A DNA stretch of 64,000 nucleotides from an uncultured Muribaculaceae bacterium (GCA_910588065.1 CAJUPZ010000001.1:62001-126000); one strand, 5' to 3'; positions 18,125 to 26,389 are shown, numbered from the stretch's first letter. Program-made: numbers and translations. Notes: a model not told the origin generated them from the sequence alone.

Positions 18125-19381
18125 ATGAAGACTATCAACGGACACGATGTGAAGATATTCACCGACAATATTGAGGCTTCTGCAATTGAGCAGCTTGAAA
18201 GACTGCTCGCTATCGATGTGTTTGCAGATACAAAACTGCGCATAATGCCGGATGTCCATGCGGGTGCCGGGTGTGTCATCGGTTTCACAGGCAATCTCGG
18301 CGACAAGGTGATACCCAATATAGTGGGTGTGGATATAGGTTGCGGCATGAGGGTGCTTCAACTCCGCGGTGTGAGCTCCATTAACTATCACGATTTCAAC
18401 TCCCATATTCTCGCCAATGTGCCGTCTGGCATGACTGTGCGCGAGGAAAAGAAGGGTTTCAAGCCTTTGGAAGGGGAGGAGATGGAGATATATCGCGATG
18501 CCAAGACTCTTGTCTCGGAGCTGAGGTGCTACCGGGAGCTTAAGAACGCGAACCGTATTCACAAATCCATAGGTACTCTCGGTGGCGGCAACCACTTCAT
18601 TGAGCTTGATATGGATGAAGCGGGTGCCCTGTATATGGTGATACACACCGGGTCAAGAAACCTCGGCAAGCAGGTTGCCGAAATTTATCAGGCAAAAGCT
18701 GTACGTCACCTGACAGAGGGTGCCGATGAACTCGATACTCAAATCCGTAATATAATAGAGGAGTATAAGGCGTCCGGCCGTCGGAAAGAGATTCAGACCG
18801 TAATCTCAAAGATGCGCCGCAGCATCCGCAATTCCAACCCTACATTGCCCCATGAGCTCTGTTATCTTGAAGATGAGTTGCGACAGGACTACCTCCACGA
18901 TATGCGCATTTGCCAGCGTTGGGCTGTGCTGAACCGCAAGCTCATTTCCCTGCTTCTGCTGAAATTCTTTGGAGATGCATCGGTTGCCGATGAGTTCGAG
19001 AGTATCCATAACTACATCAGCGACAGCAATATGATTCGTAAAGGCGCTATTTCTGCCGAGGACGGAGAGCGTTGCATAATACCCCTAAATATGCGCGATG
19101 GATCGCTGATTTGCACCGGCAGGGGAAACAGCGACTGGAACTGTTCCGCTCCACATGGTGCCGGCCGTATCATGAGCCGATCCCAGGCTTATAAAACAGT
19201 GACAATGGATGATTTCAAAGCTTCCATGTCGGGAATATACTCCGAAAGCATCAACGATTATACCCGCGATGAATCTCCGATGGTGTATAAGCCGGCGCAG
19301 GAAATCATAGCGAATATCGGCGACACCGTGGAAATCAACACAATAATCCGACCGGTATTTAATTTTAAAGCATCTACATGA
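18125..19381 (+). CDS. rtcB: RtcB-family RNA ligase
   Basis: RtcB joins RNA 2',3'-cyclic-phosphate or 3'-phosphate ends to 5'-hydroxyl ends with GTP and Mn2+, repairing RNAs cut by ribonuclease toxins or anticodon nucleases. The 418-residue protein contains the family metal and guanylylation motifs: MPDVHAGAGCVIG, VGVDIGCGM (metal cysteine), GGGNHFIE, HTGSRNLGKQVA and, near residues 345-355, PHGAGRIMSR. It is not paired with RtcA or RtcR; a WYL regulator follows and a divergent AAA+ gene precedes. It is shorter than E. coli-type RtcB-archease partners, but all core motifs are intact. Confidence 0.93.
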   Translation: MKTINGHDVKIFTDNIEASAIEQLERLLAIDVFADTKLRIMPDVHAGAGCVIGFTGNLGDKVIPNIVGVDIGCGMRVLQLRGVSSINYHDFNSHILANVPSGMTVREEKKGFKPLEGEEMEIYRDAKTLVSELRCYRELKNANRIHKSIGTLGGGNHFIELDMDEAGALYMVIHTGSRNLGKQVAEIYQAKAVRHLTEGADELDTQIRNIIEEYKASGRRKEIQTVISKMRRSIRNSNPTLPHELCYLEDELRQDYLHDMRICQRWAVLNRKLISLLLLKFFGDASVADEFESIHNYISDSNMIRKGAISAEDGERCIIPLNMRDGSLICTGRGNSDWNCSAPHGAGRIMSRSQAYKTVTMDDFKASMSGIYSESINDYTRDESPMVYKPAQEIIANIGDTVEINTIIRPVFNFKAST

Positions 19382-19397
19382 AAATTAACCAAAATGT

Positions 19398-19440
19398 CAT
19401 AGCATGTATCAAATTTTGATACAAGCTATGGCTAAATTTG
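19398..19440 (+). promoter_or_regulatory. Palindromic operator overlapping the WYL-gene promoter
   Basis: A 33-bp palindrome (19398-19430, one mismatch between 16-nt arms) has the perfect 19-bp core TGTATCAAATTTTGATACA at 19405-19423. The -7 box TAAATTTG (19433-19440) follows the core after 9 nt, so a bound dimer would cover the upstream promoter region. This fits autoregulation by the WYL protein. Confidence 0.75.
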
Positions 19441-19470
19441 CACTTGAATAATCATAATACTCCCTCTACC

Positions 19471-20376
19471 ATGACTCAGCTGCAGAAATACACCTGGCTT
19501 ATCGAGACAATTCGCCGTGCGGGCAAAATCTCTCACCGCGAGCTCTCTGAACGGTATTCAAGAAACAAGGATATCAGCGATTACAAGCCGCTCCACCGCG
19601 CTACTTTCAACCGGTGGCGCGAAGCTATATGGGAGCAGTTTCATATCAAGATAGAGTGTCAGCGAGTAGGCGGCTACCTTTATTATATTGATAACCCCGA
19701 GGATATCGATGACGACGAGCTGAAAAAATGGATGCTTGATTCATTCGCTGTCAGCAATCTCATCAGTGAAAACCTTGAGCTTAAGGACCGTATCATCGTG
19801 GACCAGATTCCCTCCGGCCGCAGCCATCTCGCATCAATCATCAATGCGATGAAGGAAAACAAGGTGCTGGATCTGTCGTACAAAGCCTTCACTTACACTC
19901 AGCCATATCACTTTCATGTAGAGCCGTACTGCGTGAAGCTTTTTGAAAACAGATGGTATATGCTTGGCCATAACATCAGTCAGGACAAAATCAGGCTCTA
20001 TGCCCTTGATAGGATTTGCCGCGCGGAGATGACTCACACACGGTTCAAACTTCCGACAGACTTCAACGCCGCCGATTTCTTTTCCAATTATTTCGGAATA
20101 GTGGTGGGGTTCGATATTGAACCGGAGAGGATAGTCATCCGCTCGAATTCAGAGCACAAGCACTACCTCACATCGCTTCCGCTCCATCACAGCCAGACTC
20201 TGCTGCGCGACACTGACGACTACGCCGATTTTGAACTGTTTGTAGCCCCTACCTACGACTTTGTCATGAAGCTGCTGCAGAGTGGCCCGATGATAGAGGT
20301 GCTCGAACCTTCACGGCTCAGACGCACTATGAAGGAGTGGATTACTCCGATGTTTGACCTCTATAAAGACGAATGA
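19471..20376 (+). CDS. WYL-domain transcriptional regulator
   Basis: The 301-residue product from ATG 19471 has an N-terminal winged helix (residues 1-65; ISHRELSERYSRN, FNRWREAIWEQF). A WYL ligand-sensing domain follows (about 130-200; LSYKAF to WYMLGHNISQDKIRLYALDRI), then a C-terminal WCX-like dimerisation part (about 215-300). WYL regulators commonly control defence and DNA- or RNA-damage islands and may sense nucleic-acid ligands. The earlier in-frame TTG at 19438 lies inside the -7 box, so ATG 19471 is used. The gene stands between rtcB and the FtsZ-like operon and has a strong palindrome in its own promoter. Confidence 0.88.
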   Translation: MTQLQKYTWLIETIRRAGKISHRELSERYSRNKDISDYKPLHRATFNRWREAIWEQFHIKIECQRVGGYLYYIDNPEDIDDDELKKWMLDSFAVSNLISENLELKDRIIVDQIPSGRSHLASIINAMKENKVLDLSYKAFTYTQPYHFHVEPYCVKLFENRWYMLGHNISQDKIRLYALDRICRAEMTHTRFKLPTDFNAADFFSNYFGIVVGFDIEPERIVIRSNSEHKHYLTSLPLHHSQTLLRDTDDYADFELFVAPTYDFVMKLLQSGPMIEVLEPSRLRRTMKEWITPMFDLYKDE

Positions 20377-20411
20377 CCTCAAGCTGTCGTATGTACCGCA
20401 TACCTGCCATC

Positions 20412-20438
20412 TGTACCAAAAAGGCAATTTTTGGTACA
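20412..20438. promoter_or_regulatory. 27-bp palindrome upstream of the FtsZ-like operon
   Basis: The arms TGTACCAAAAA (20412-20422) and TTTTTGGTACA (20428-20438) are exact reverse complements around 5 nt. It lies about 30 nt upstream of the second element and resembles the TGTATCAAA half-site with one change. Confidence 0.6.
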
Positions 20439-20467
20439 ATCTGATTCTTTTACAAATTATATTAACC

Positions 20468-20504
20468 TGTATCTTTATTTGATACACACCTGTAACTATC
20501 TTTG
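20468..20504 (+). promoter_or_regulatory. Operator-like element and -7 box of the FtsZ-like operon
   Basis: TGTATCTTTATTTGATACA (20468-20486; perfect 6-bp outer arms) precedes TATCTTTG (20497-20504) by 10 nt. The FtsZ-like start codon is 22 nt further on. Confidence 0.7.
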
Positions 20505-20526
20505 CTCAAAATTATAATCTCAATCT

Positions 20527-21240
20527 ATGGAATTTGAAATGGATAATACCCCTTTCTGGTGCAGAGTCTTCGGTTTTGGCTCTGAAACTCAATCTGTCAT
20601 AGCTGCAATCCAACCCCGCCCGGGGCTTGATGCCGTTGTTGTCGGTGAGTCGGTCTGCACTCCGTTAGCAAACGACAAACTGGCTATTATTCTCGTGGCG
20701 GACCACGAGGATAGCCGGGCTGCCGGTATTGCGCGGGCTTTCTATGACGCGGGAGTGCTCACACTTGTCATATCGCAGAGTCAGCTTGACTGGACCGACA
20801 CTGCTTGCGACTCGGCCATGGTTGCATCTCCCGACCGCTGGCTATCAGTTGTCAATTCACTGATATATCCGATATATTCAACTGATTCATACATTTCGTA
20901 TGACCTGTATGACCTTATGACTACCCTACGAAATACCCGGCACTTCACTGTAGTTGAGGCGATTGCCGGCAAGGAGGAGAATAAGGTGGCCGAAGCGATA
21001 GCGCAGCTGTCCGGAAAAATCGGCACGCGGACTATTGCCGATATGTCCAATATCTCCTTGATATTGTATTCCAGCCGCAGGATGAAACAACCCATGCTGA
21101 TGGGGCACATGCAGAGCCTGACAGATTTCATACACGATATGCCGCAACATGTCGAGGTGGTATGGTCAGTGTTTTTTGACGAGGATATGGATGCTGACAC
21201 CCTGTGCCTGTCGGCAATAATAGCCGGGCCAGATGTATAA
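20527..21240 (+). CDS. Degenerate FtsZ/tubulin-fold protein without the GTP-binding loop
   Basis: The 237-residue protein follows the FtsZ pattern along most of its length. There is a glycine-poor first loop (RVFGFGSETQSVI). The segment ARAFYDAGVLTLVIS matches the strand after the FtsZ signature, SYDLYDLMTTLRNTRHF matches the FtsZ ISDLI...DFADV region, and VVWSVFFDEDMD...SAIIAG matches the C-terminal FtsZ strand pair. Where FtsZ has the GTPase loop GGGTGTG this protein has VADHEDSR, so GTP binding and polymerisation are unlikely. FtsZ homology is my reading of the pattern, not a search result. The gene heads an operon with a small membrane protein, MoxR ATPase, vWA protein and peptidase. Confidence 0.65.
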   Translation: MEFEMDNTPFWCRVFGFGSETQSVIAAIQPRPGLDAVVVGESVCTPLANDKLAIILVADHEDSRAAGIARAFYDAGVLTLVISQSQLDWTDTACDSAMVASPDRWLSVVNSLIYPIYSTDSYISYDLYDLMTTLRNTRHFTVVEAIAGKEENKVAEAIAQLSGKIGTRTIADMSNISLILYSSRRMKQPMLMGHMQSLTDFIHDMPQHVEVVWSVFFDEDMDADTLCLSAIIAGPDV

Positions 21241-21427
21241 GCGTATCAAAGCCCTGATCAAGGTGATACTCTGCCTTGAGATGATGGTGGTGTGCATGGC
21301 GGTGCCGCTGTTTATGTTTCCGTACAAAAATCCTCACCTGCTCAATCTGCTCGGTATTTGCGTGGGTGCTGCTGTTGTAGGAAAGCGGATGCCACAGGCT
21401 CTGATGGAATTTTTCGATGATTTTTGA
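21233..21427 (+). CDS. Small membrane protein (64 residues)
   Basis: The start codon overlaps the end of the FtsZ-like gene by 8 nt (ATGTATAA), so translation is probably coupled. The product has a basic N-terminus, a hydrophobic segment at about residues 10-30 (VILCLEMMVVCMAVPLFMF) and a second one near 37-50 (LLNLLGICVGAAVVG). It is probably a small inner-membrane protein; no known family was recognised. The MoxR gene starts 5 nt after its stop. Confidence 0.65.
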   Translation: MYKRIKALIKVILCLEMMVVCMAVPLFMFPYKNPHLLNLLGICVGAAVVGKRMPQALMEFFDDF

Positions 21428-21432
21428 CAATT

Positions 21433-23037
21433 ATGGCAAAGAAAGCAAAGCAGCCCAAAGACATAGCCCCCGCTTCGGTTAGCGGACATGTGCGCGCTCT
21501 GGTGCAGTGGATGGCAAGCGGTGTGTATGAGAAAGACCACATCATCGCTATGGCTCTACTCTGTGCAGTAGCCGGTGAGAATATCTTTCTCCTCGGCCCC
21601 CCAGGAACTGCCAAGAGCATGGTGGCCGGCCGGCTCAAACTGGTGTTTAAAGATGCTAAGTCGTTTGATTACCTGATGTCGCGGTTCAGCACTCCGGACG
21701 AGATTTTCGGACCGGTGTCGATATCGCGCCTGAAGAATGACGATCGGTATGAACGCATCACCGACGGTTACCTGCCCGATGCCGATGTTGTGTTTCTTGA
21801 TGAGATATGGAAAGCCGGTCCATCTATCCAGAACACCCTATTGACCATTATCAACGAACACGTTTTTTATAACGGCGGAAAGACCGTGCGCACTCCCATG
21901 AAAGTGCTAATTGCCGCAAGCAATGAGCTCCCGGCACCGGACGAGGGGCTTGAAGCGCTTTGGGATAGATTTCTGGTGCGTATGGTATCAAACTGCATAG
22001 TCAGCGACAGTGCATTTTTCAAGATGCTGCGTGGAGAGTCCGACAATCCCCAACCTTTATCAGAACAATTATATATTTCCGACAAACTTTACGGCGAGTG
22101 GCAGAGCGGTGCATCGGCTGTCACTATGCCGGAGAGTGTTGTCAAAGCTGTGAAGGCTCTCCGCAAAAAGCTGGCTCTGCTCGAAAAAAACGATGAGAAC
22201 AAGCTCCGGTTTTATATATCGGACCGTCGCTGGCGCAAGGCATTCCGTCTCTTGCAGACATCCGCGTTTCTTAATGGACGCTCCGAAATCAATCTCTCTG
22301 ACTTTCTGCTCCTTGTTCACTCCTTTTGGAGCGATGTGGAGAGCATACCGGCATTGCTTGAGGCTGTGACTTCAAGTATCGTTGCCAATACAGAGGCTCA
22401 ACTCGACAAAATTGACAAGGCTATCAAACAGATTGTGGTGCCTTCAAGGGCAGTGCCAGCTCTACAGACGGCGGTTTCAAATATGCCCGGATCGGAATTT
22501 GCCGAATTCGATTATTTCTATTACCGGGTGGAGAATTATCCGGATGGAGAAACCTATTTTGCAAAGATGGATTACCTCTCTTTGTCTTCCGAGCCACGCG
22601 AGGGTATACGCTTTTACGATACAAAACGCCGTAAAATTCTCATTCACATTCTGGAGCCCGGCAGACAGTTTCAGCCCACCGCCACAAGCAGCAATTTAAA
22701 GCGAATTGTGGTGGAGAGAATGGCCGGCGGGGCTGTGATTGATGGTGTGCCATACTACTTCACCCGCAAATTTCCGGCCCGGCAGACCGTCAATCCGGCG
22801 CCTGCCGAAGCGGAGAAGCAGGAGCCGGTGTATCAGCGTATACAGAATCTGGTTGCCGCTTTTGCAAGCTGCAGAGATGAGTGGAACACCTATATGGCCG
22901 ATAACTGGACCGGCACCCCCAATATATTCCTTTCAGAGGCTGACAATCAGCTTATTGAACGAAAAAACAAATCGGTGACAGACCGAATCGATGCTACTCA
23001 GGTGAAACTCAACAATATTGTGATGCTCGTCAAATGA
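21433..23037 (+). CDS. ravA: MoxR/RavA-like AAA+ ATPase
   Basis: This 534-residue ATPase resembles RavA of the MoxR family, which works with a vWA partner in chaperone-like or complex-maturation roles. The AAA+ module has Walker A GPPGTAKS (residues 55-62), the MoxR segment MSRFSTPDEIFGPVS, Walker B VVFLDEIWKA and the sensor region ASNELPAPDEGLEALWDRF. The C-terminal half carries the RavA-type extension (FYISDRRWRKAFRLLQTSAFLNGR). ATG 21433 is preferred to the TTG at 21424. Its stop overlaps the vWA start by 4 nt (ATGA). The symbol denotes similarity, not a proven orthologue. Confidence 0.85.
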   Translation: MAKKAKQPKDIAPASVSGHVRALVQWMASGVYEKDHIIAMALLCAVAGENIFLLGPPGTAKSMVAGRLKLVFKDAKSFDYLMSRFSTPDEIFGPVSISRLKNDDRYERITDGYLPDADVVFLDEIWKAGPSIQNTLLTIINEHVFYNGGKTVRTPMKVLIAASNELPAPDEGLEALWDRFLVRMVSNCIVSDSAFFKMLRGESDNPQPLSEQLYISDKLYGEWQSGASAVTMPESVVKAVKALRKKLALLEKNDENKLRFYISDRRWRKAFRLLQTSAFLNGRSEINLSDFLLLVHSFWSDVESIPALLEAVTSSIVANTEAQLDKIDKAIKQIVVPSRAVPALQTAVSNMPGSEFAEFDYFYYRVENYPDGETYFAKMDYLSLSSEPREGIRFYDTKRRKILIHILEPGRQFQPTATSSNLKRIVVERMAGGAVIDGVPYYFTRKFPARQTVNPAPAEAEKQEPVYQRIQNLVAAFASCRDEWNTYMADNWTGTPNIFLSEADNQLIERKNKSVTDRIDATQVKLNNIVMLVK

Positions 23038-24365
23038 TTGATTATTCAGATACTGATGCCAGGCTCGAGGAGTATTGCGAGGTCTTCGACTTCTATATGG
23101 AGAGCGGGGAGCTGCCGCCGTCGGCCGATACTGATGACTGCCTTGTCAATTATATCAAGGAAGTGATTGACAACAATCCACAGGTTGACGGCTCTGACCC
23201 TACATGGGTGGAGGTGATGAAAAACGGCCTTGTGGAATATCTCTCCTCTCTGCTCGAGATTTTTGGTCGCGAGCAGAAGCAGGCCCAGACTGAATTGAAT
23301 CTTATCGCTGCCTTTGAAAACGCTTCAATTGAACGTAAGCGTCAGATGTGGCAGCAGGTCAAGGATACAATTCAAAATAATTATCCGCCCGAAAGGATGA
23401 ATATCGAGGGTTTCACTGACCAGTTCAAGAGCGGCAACCGTGATGCTGTTTTCGCAGCTCTGACAGATGACTGGCGTCAGGCTTGCGAGGAGAATCTGCA
23501 GATGAGGCTGCAGCAGACGCTTGACATCACAAAAACAGGTGTGCAGCAGCATCTGAATACTGCCGGACACTATGATTATGAGACTATCCGTAATGATGAG
23601 AAGTATTTTCACTCATATCCGAAGCTTGCTGAAATCGTTGACATGATTGGCCGTGACAAAATTTCGGCTAATGACGTGAGGGACAAAGTTGTTATAAGCT
23701 ATCTGCCCACAACGGTGGCAAAAACCACAGCGGTGGATGAGATTGACAGGGTGGAGAGCGGCCGCAATCTCGAAAGGGTATTGCCGGCGGAATTCGCAAT
23801 GCCGGATGATCTCTTTTTCAAAAGATATTCTTGCGGCGAACTGCAGCAATTCAGCTCGCCGGGCAAAGGAAAGCTGCGCAAGGTAGAGGAAACGCGCAAG
23901 GAACCGCGCAGGATCAAGGGGCCTATAATCGTGAGCATCGATACCTCATACTCAATGAAAGGTACACCTCAGAAAATAGCTTTTTCTCTGTTGCGCCAGC
24001 TTATCCGCATAGCGCGGAAGCAGAAACGTCCCTGCTTTCTGATTACTTTCTCGGTCAGAGCCACGGCTATCGATTTGTCCAAGCCGGCAAATTGGTCAAA
24101 GCTTAATGATTTTATCAAGAATGGCTACTCGGGTGGCACGGATGGAGAGCAGATGCTTGCCCAGGCATTGCGCGTGTTGAAAAAAGGCACTTTTGAGATG
24201 GGCGATGTGCTGATTGTTTCCGATTTTCAGTTTCCAACTCCGCAGCCTGCCACTTCGCAGGCTATCAGGAATGAGAAGGCTCTCGGCACACGTTTCTACG
24301 GCCTTTTGATAGGCACCCGTCCCGGTGGCTACACCACTGTGCTCGATAAAATCTGGAAAGTATGA
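23034..24365 (+). CDS. viaA: vWA-domain protein, ViaA-like partner of the MoxR ATPase
   Basis: The 443-residue protein has a helical N-terminal region and a C-terminal von Willebrand A domain starting at about residue 297. The metal-ion-dependent adhesion site is DTSYSMKG (Asp303), followed by the threonine region GGTDGEQM and VLIVSDFQFP. ViaA proteins bind RavA-type ATPases and stimulate them. It overlaps the MoxR gene and the metallopeptidase gene by 4 nt each, so the three are translated as a unit. The target complex is unknown. Confidence 0.85.
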   Translation: MIDYSDTDARLEEYCEVFDFYMESGELPPSADTDDCLVNYIKEVIDNNPQVDGSDPTWVEVMKNGLVEYLSSLLEIFGREQKQAQTELNLIAAFENASIERKRQMWQQVKDTIQNNYPPERMNIEGFTDQFKSGNRDAVFAALTDDWRQACEENLQMRLQQTLDITKTGVQQHLNTAGHYDYETIRNDEKYFHSYPKLAEIVDMIGRDKISANDVRDKVVISYLPTTVAKTTAVDEIDRVESGRNLERVLPAEFAMPDDLFFKRYSCGELQQFSSPGKGKLRKVEETRKEPRRIKGPIIVSIDTSYSMKGTPQKIAFSLLRQLIRIARKQKRPCFLITFSVRATAIDLSKPANWSKLNDFIKNGYSGGTDGEQMLAQALRVLKKGTFEMGDVLIVSDFQFPTPQPATSQAIRNEKALGTRFYGLLIGTRPGGYTTVLDKIWKV

Positions 24366-24970
24366 AGTATAAGATAAATCCTAATTTCCGCCTGTCAACC
24401 CGCTATCTCTCAGTTGCATGGCATATTGTAGACCGTGATGTCATAGCCTTTGAGGCGGCTATTGCCCGGGAGGGCCGGTTTGTGTACACTTTCAGAAAAG
24501 CGGCACACGTAATTGTGCAATGGTATATCGGTCAGGTGGATATTATCTATCACAAGGACACAGATTTCGAGGTCGCTTCTCTTCAGAAATGGCTGCGCGC
24601 TACCATTAGGGGCATAATACTTAGCCGGGCTCAGGAAATTCTGCCCGAAAGAGTGAGGTATTGGGAAGAGAAAACCGGCCTGCATGGCAAGGGGGTTAAG
24701 GTGCACCGGTTTACAAAAAAATGGCTGGGCTACTGTACCGGTGACAATGAGATTCACCTGCAGCCCTTTCTGGTAATCTTCAAGCAGGAGTGGATGGATG
24801 GTGTGATACTTCACGAAATGGCTCATGACAAGCACAAGCACCACAGAAAGGAGTTCTGGGATTTCCTGTCATCGTTGGCAAATTACGATTCCGTGCTTGT
24901 AGATGCCAAGCATCAGGCTGCAATGGCACCATACTATGAATACTATGTCTATCTCACCGCACAGCGTTAG
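24362..24970 (+). CDS. YgjP-like (DUF45/WLM-type) zinc metallopeptidase
   Basis: The 202-residue protein has a zinc-protease site HEMAH (residues 151-155) followed by KHKHHRKEFWDFL, the distal histidine and FW pattern of YgjP-like peptidases. Upstream, LPERVRYWEEKTGL and FTKKWLGYCTGDNEIHLQP match the family layout (W-G-x-C, then a conserved strand). It is the last gene of the FtsZ-like operon, overlaps the vWA gene by 4 nt, and its stop overlaps the end of the convergent retron RT gene by 4 nt. Its place suggests a protease subunit or effector acting with the MoxR-vWA pair (inference). Confidence 0.8.
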   Translation: MKYKINPNFRLSTRYLSVAWHIVDRDVIAFEAAIAREGRFVYTFRKAAHVIVQWYIGQVDIIYHKDTDFEVASLQKWLRATIRGIILSRAQEILPERVRYWEEKTGLHGKGVKVHRFTKKWLGYCTGDNEIHLQPFLVIFKQEWMDGVILHEMAHDKHKHHRKEFWDFLSSLANYDSVLVDAKHQAAMAPYYEYYVYLTAQR

Positions 24971-26028
24971 CCACGTCTGGCCTGCCGATCAAGCCATTTC
25001 AGCAGATTGAAATTGCTGCGCAGTCGCATGCAAGTAGGGTCATCCTTGCCCTTTATCATGCTCATGTAGTTTATTTTACCGTTGATGACGCTGCGCAGGC
25101 TCCGGAATTCGCCGCTGCAGAAGTCGCGCATGTATATTGTCTGGGCCTGCGCATAGCCGTATTTCTTCCAGAGATGCAGCAGTGTGCGCAGCTGCTTCAC
25201 AAATTCGCGTGACACATTCAGCTTATCGCTCACAACAACTCCTGTCACCTCACGCCGGCAGCCTGGGTAGCCGGTATGGATCTTTGATTCATTGATTTTA
25301 AACTTGTGGCGGCCAATCACTTCGGCTATCCGCTGCATACTCAGTGAGCTCATGCGGCGCATCTGTTTGCTGTGGCTGAATGTCATGTCATCAGCATAGC
25401 GGGTGTAGCGCATGGAGTAGCGCTCCGCAACCTTGTGGAGCTCATCATCCATACGTTTCAGCACAATGTTTGATATCACCGGTGAGGTAGGGGCACCCTG
25501 CGGCAGCACTTCATTCCCGTTATCATCCGGCACAGTGCACAGGCTGCATATCATGTTGATTACCTCTCTGTCGGTAAGTATGCCGCCGAGCTCTCTTTCA
25601 AGAGCGGAGCGGACCATGGATTTGGTGATACTTGGAAAAAAGTTTTCGAGGTCGATATTGAAGATGCAGGTTTGGCCGGTATGCACCGCGGCATTGGTCA
25701 TGATATTTCTGCCGGCAACAAATCCGGTGGCATTTGCGGGAGGCGTGAAGATTGCCTGCAACAGAGCGTTGAGCGCCGACTGGATACTCTTCAGTCCGCT
25801 TGCCGGAGCCGTTATGTTTCGTGTGCCTCCGCTTTTCTTGGAAATGGAGAATGTTTTATACCCTTTGTTACGCGCACTCTTGCTGCTCCATTTCTTGAGT
25901 TCAGTAATATTCATCGGATCATACAGTCCGATGTCGCCTTTTAGCATGGCTATGGCATTGAGCTCTTTCAGCAGCCTTTCAACACTGTCAATAGTGCCGG
26001 TAAACGTATATTCGGTGTATTGCGGCAT
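24967..26028 (-). CDS. Retron reverse transcriptase
   Basis: The 353-residue protein is a group-II-related bacterial RT with retron hallmarks. NAxxH in TNAAVHTGQ is at residues 112-116, the first catalytic aspartate lies in FNIDLENFFPSI, and LPQGAPTSPVISNI follows. The catalytic YADD is at 211-214, and the retron-specific VTG is at 261-263. It should copy part of its own RNA into multicopy single-stranded DNA joined to the RNA by a 2',5' branch. An inverted repeat typical of retron RNA ends 20 nt before its start codon. No fused or co-directional effector is visible: rmlB lies upstream and a convergent peptidase downstream. Confidence 0.92.
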   Translation of the reverse strand: MPQYTEYTFTGTIDSVERLLKELNAIAMLKGDIGLYDPMNITELKKWSSKSARNKGYKTFSISKKSGGTRNITAPASGLKSIQSALNALLQAIFTPPANATGFVAGRNIMTNAAVHTGQTCIFNIDLENFFPSITKSMVRSALERELGGILTDREVINMICSLCTVPDDNGNEVLPQGAPTSPVISNIVLKRMDDELHKVAERYSMRYTRYADDMTFSHSKQMRRMSSLSMQRIAEVIGRHKFKINESKIHTGYPGCRREVTGVVVSDKLNVSREFVKQLRTLLHLWKKYGYAQAQTIYMRDFCSGEFRSLRSVINGKINYMSMIKGKDDPTCMRLRSNFNLLKWLDRQARRG

Positions 26029-26047
26029 ACGATTGATATTATAAAAT

Positions 26048-26309
26048 AGAGAAAACTGAAAACACCGGCAATACTTTCGTTATAGTAAATAGCAATCCGA
26101 GGCAAGGAAATTCACGACGGAGTGTGGGAGTGCGCAATACATCACCGGGAACGCAGTGGAGGTGATGCTTAGGCGCTCGACGAGCGAACGGCGTGCAGAG
26201 CCGCAGCCGAGTAGCAGACTTTAGAGCGTTTGCAAGAGCTGCAAACGAGGTCTTCCGGATACAGAAGACAAAGCTGCAAAGGTTTTTGCCGGTGTTTTCA
26301 GTGTTCTCT
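26048..26309 (-). ncRNA. Retron msr-msd RNA
   Basis: The a1 and a2 arms, 26286-26309 and 26048-26071, form a 24-bp inverted repeat with one mismatch. Read on the minus strand, a1 is followed by a candidate branching guanosine in CAGC (26274). Two msr-type hairpins come next: GTCTTC/GAAGAC at 26250-26269, and a perfect 8-bp stem CGTTTGCA/TGCAAACG at 26227-26247. The msd region contains CATCACC/GGTGATG at 26140-26167 and a small CGCTC/GAGCG hairpin. a2 ends 20 nt before the RT start, the standard retron layout. The exact ends and branch site are inferred. Confidence 0.85.
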
Positions 26310-26389
26310 TGATTTGTTTGCCGCTAAGTTATGCAATACTCCCGAAGTATGCAATAAATGTTATTTATAAGCGGGTGTGTGAACCGGAT

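Noticed and set aside
14938..26389. Direct-repeat attachment sites flanking the recombinase and accessory cluster
   Set aside because: I compared the gdhA-recombinase gap with the RT-rmlB gap and saw no shared repeat; a short repeated 9-mer (TATGCAATA, 26329 and 26348) lies on one side only.
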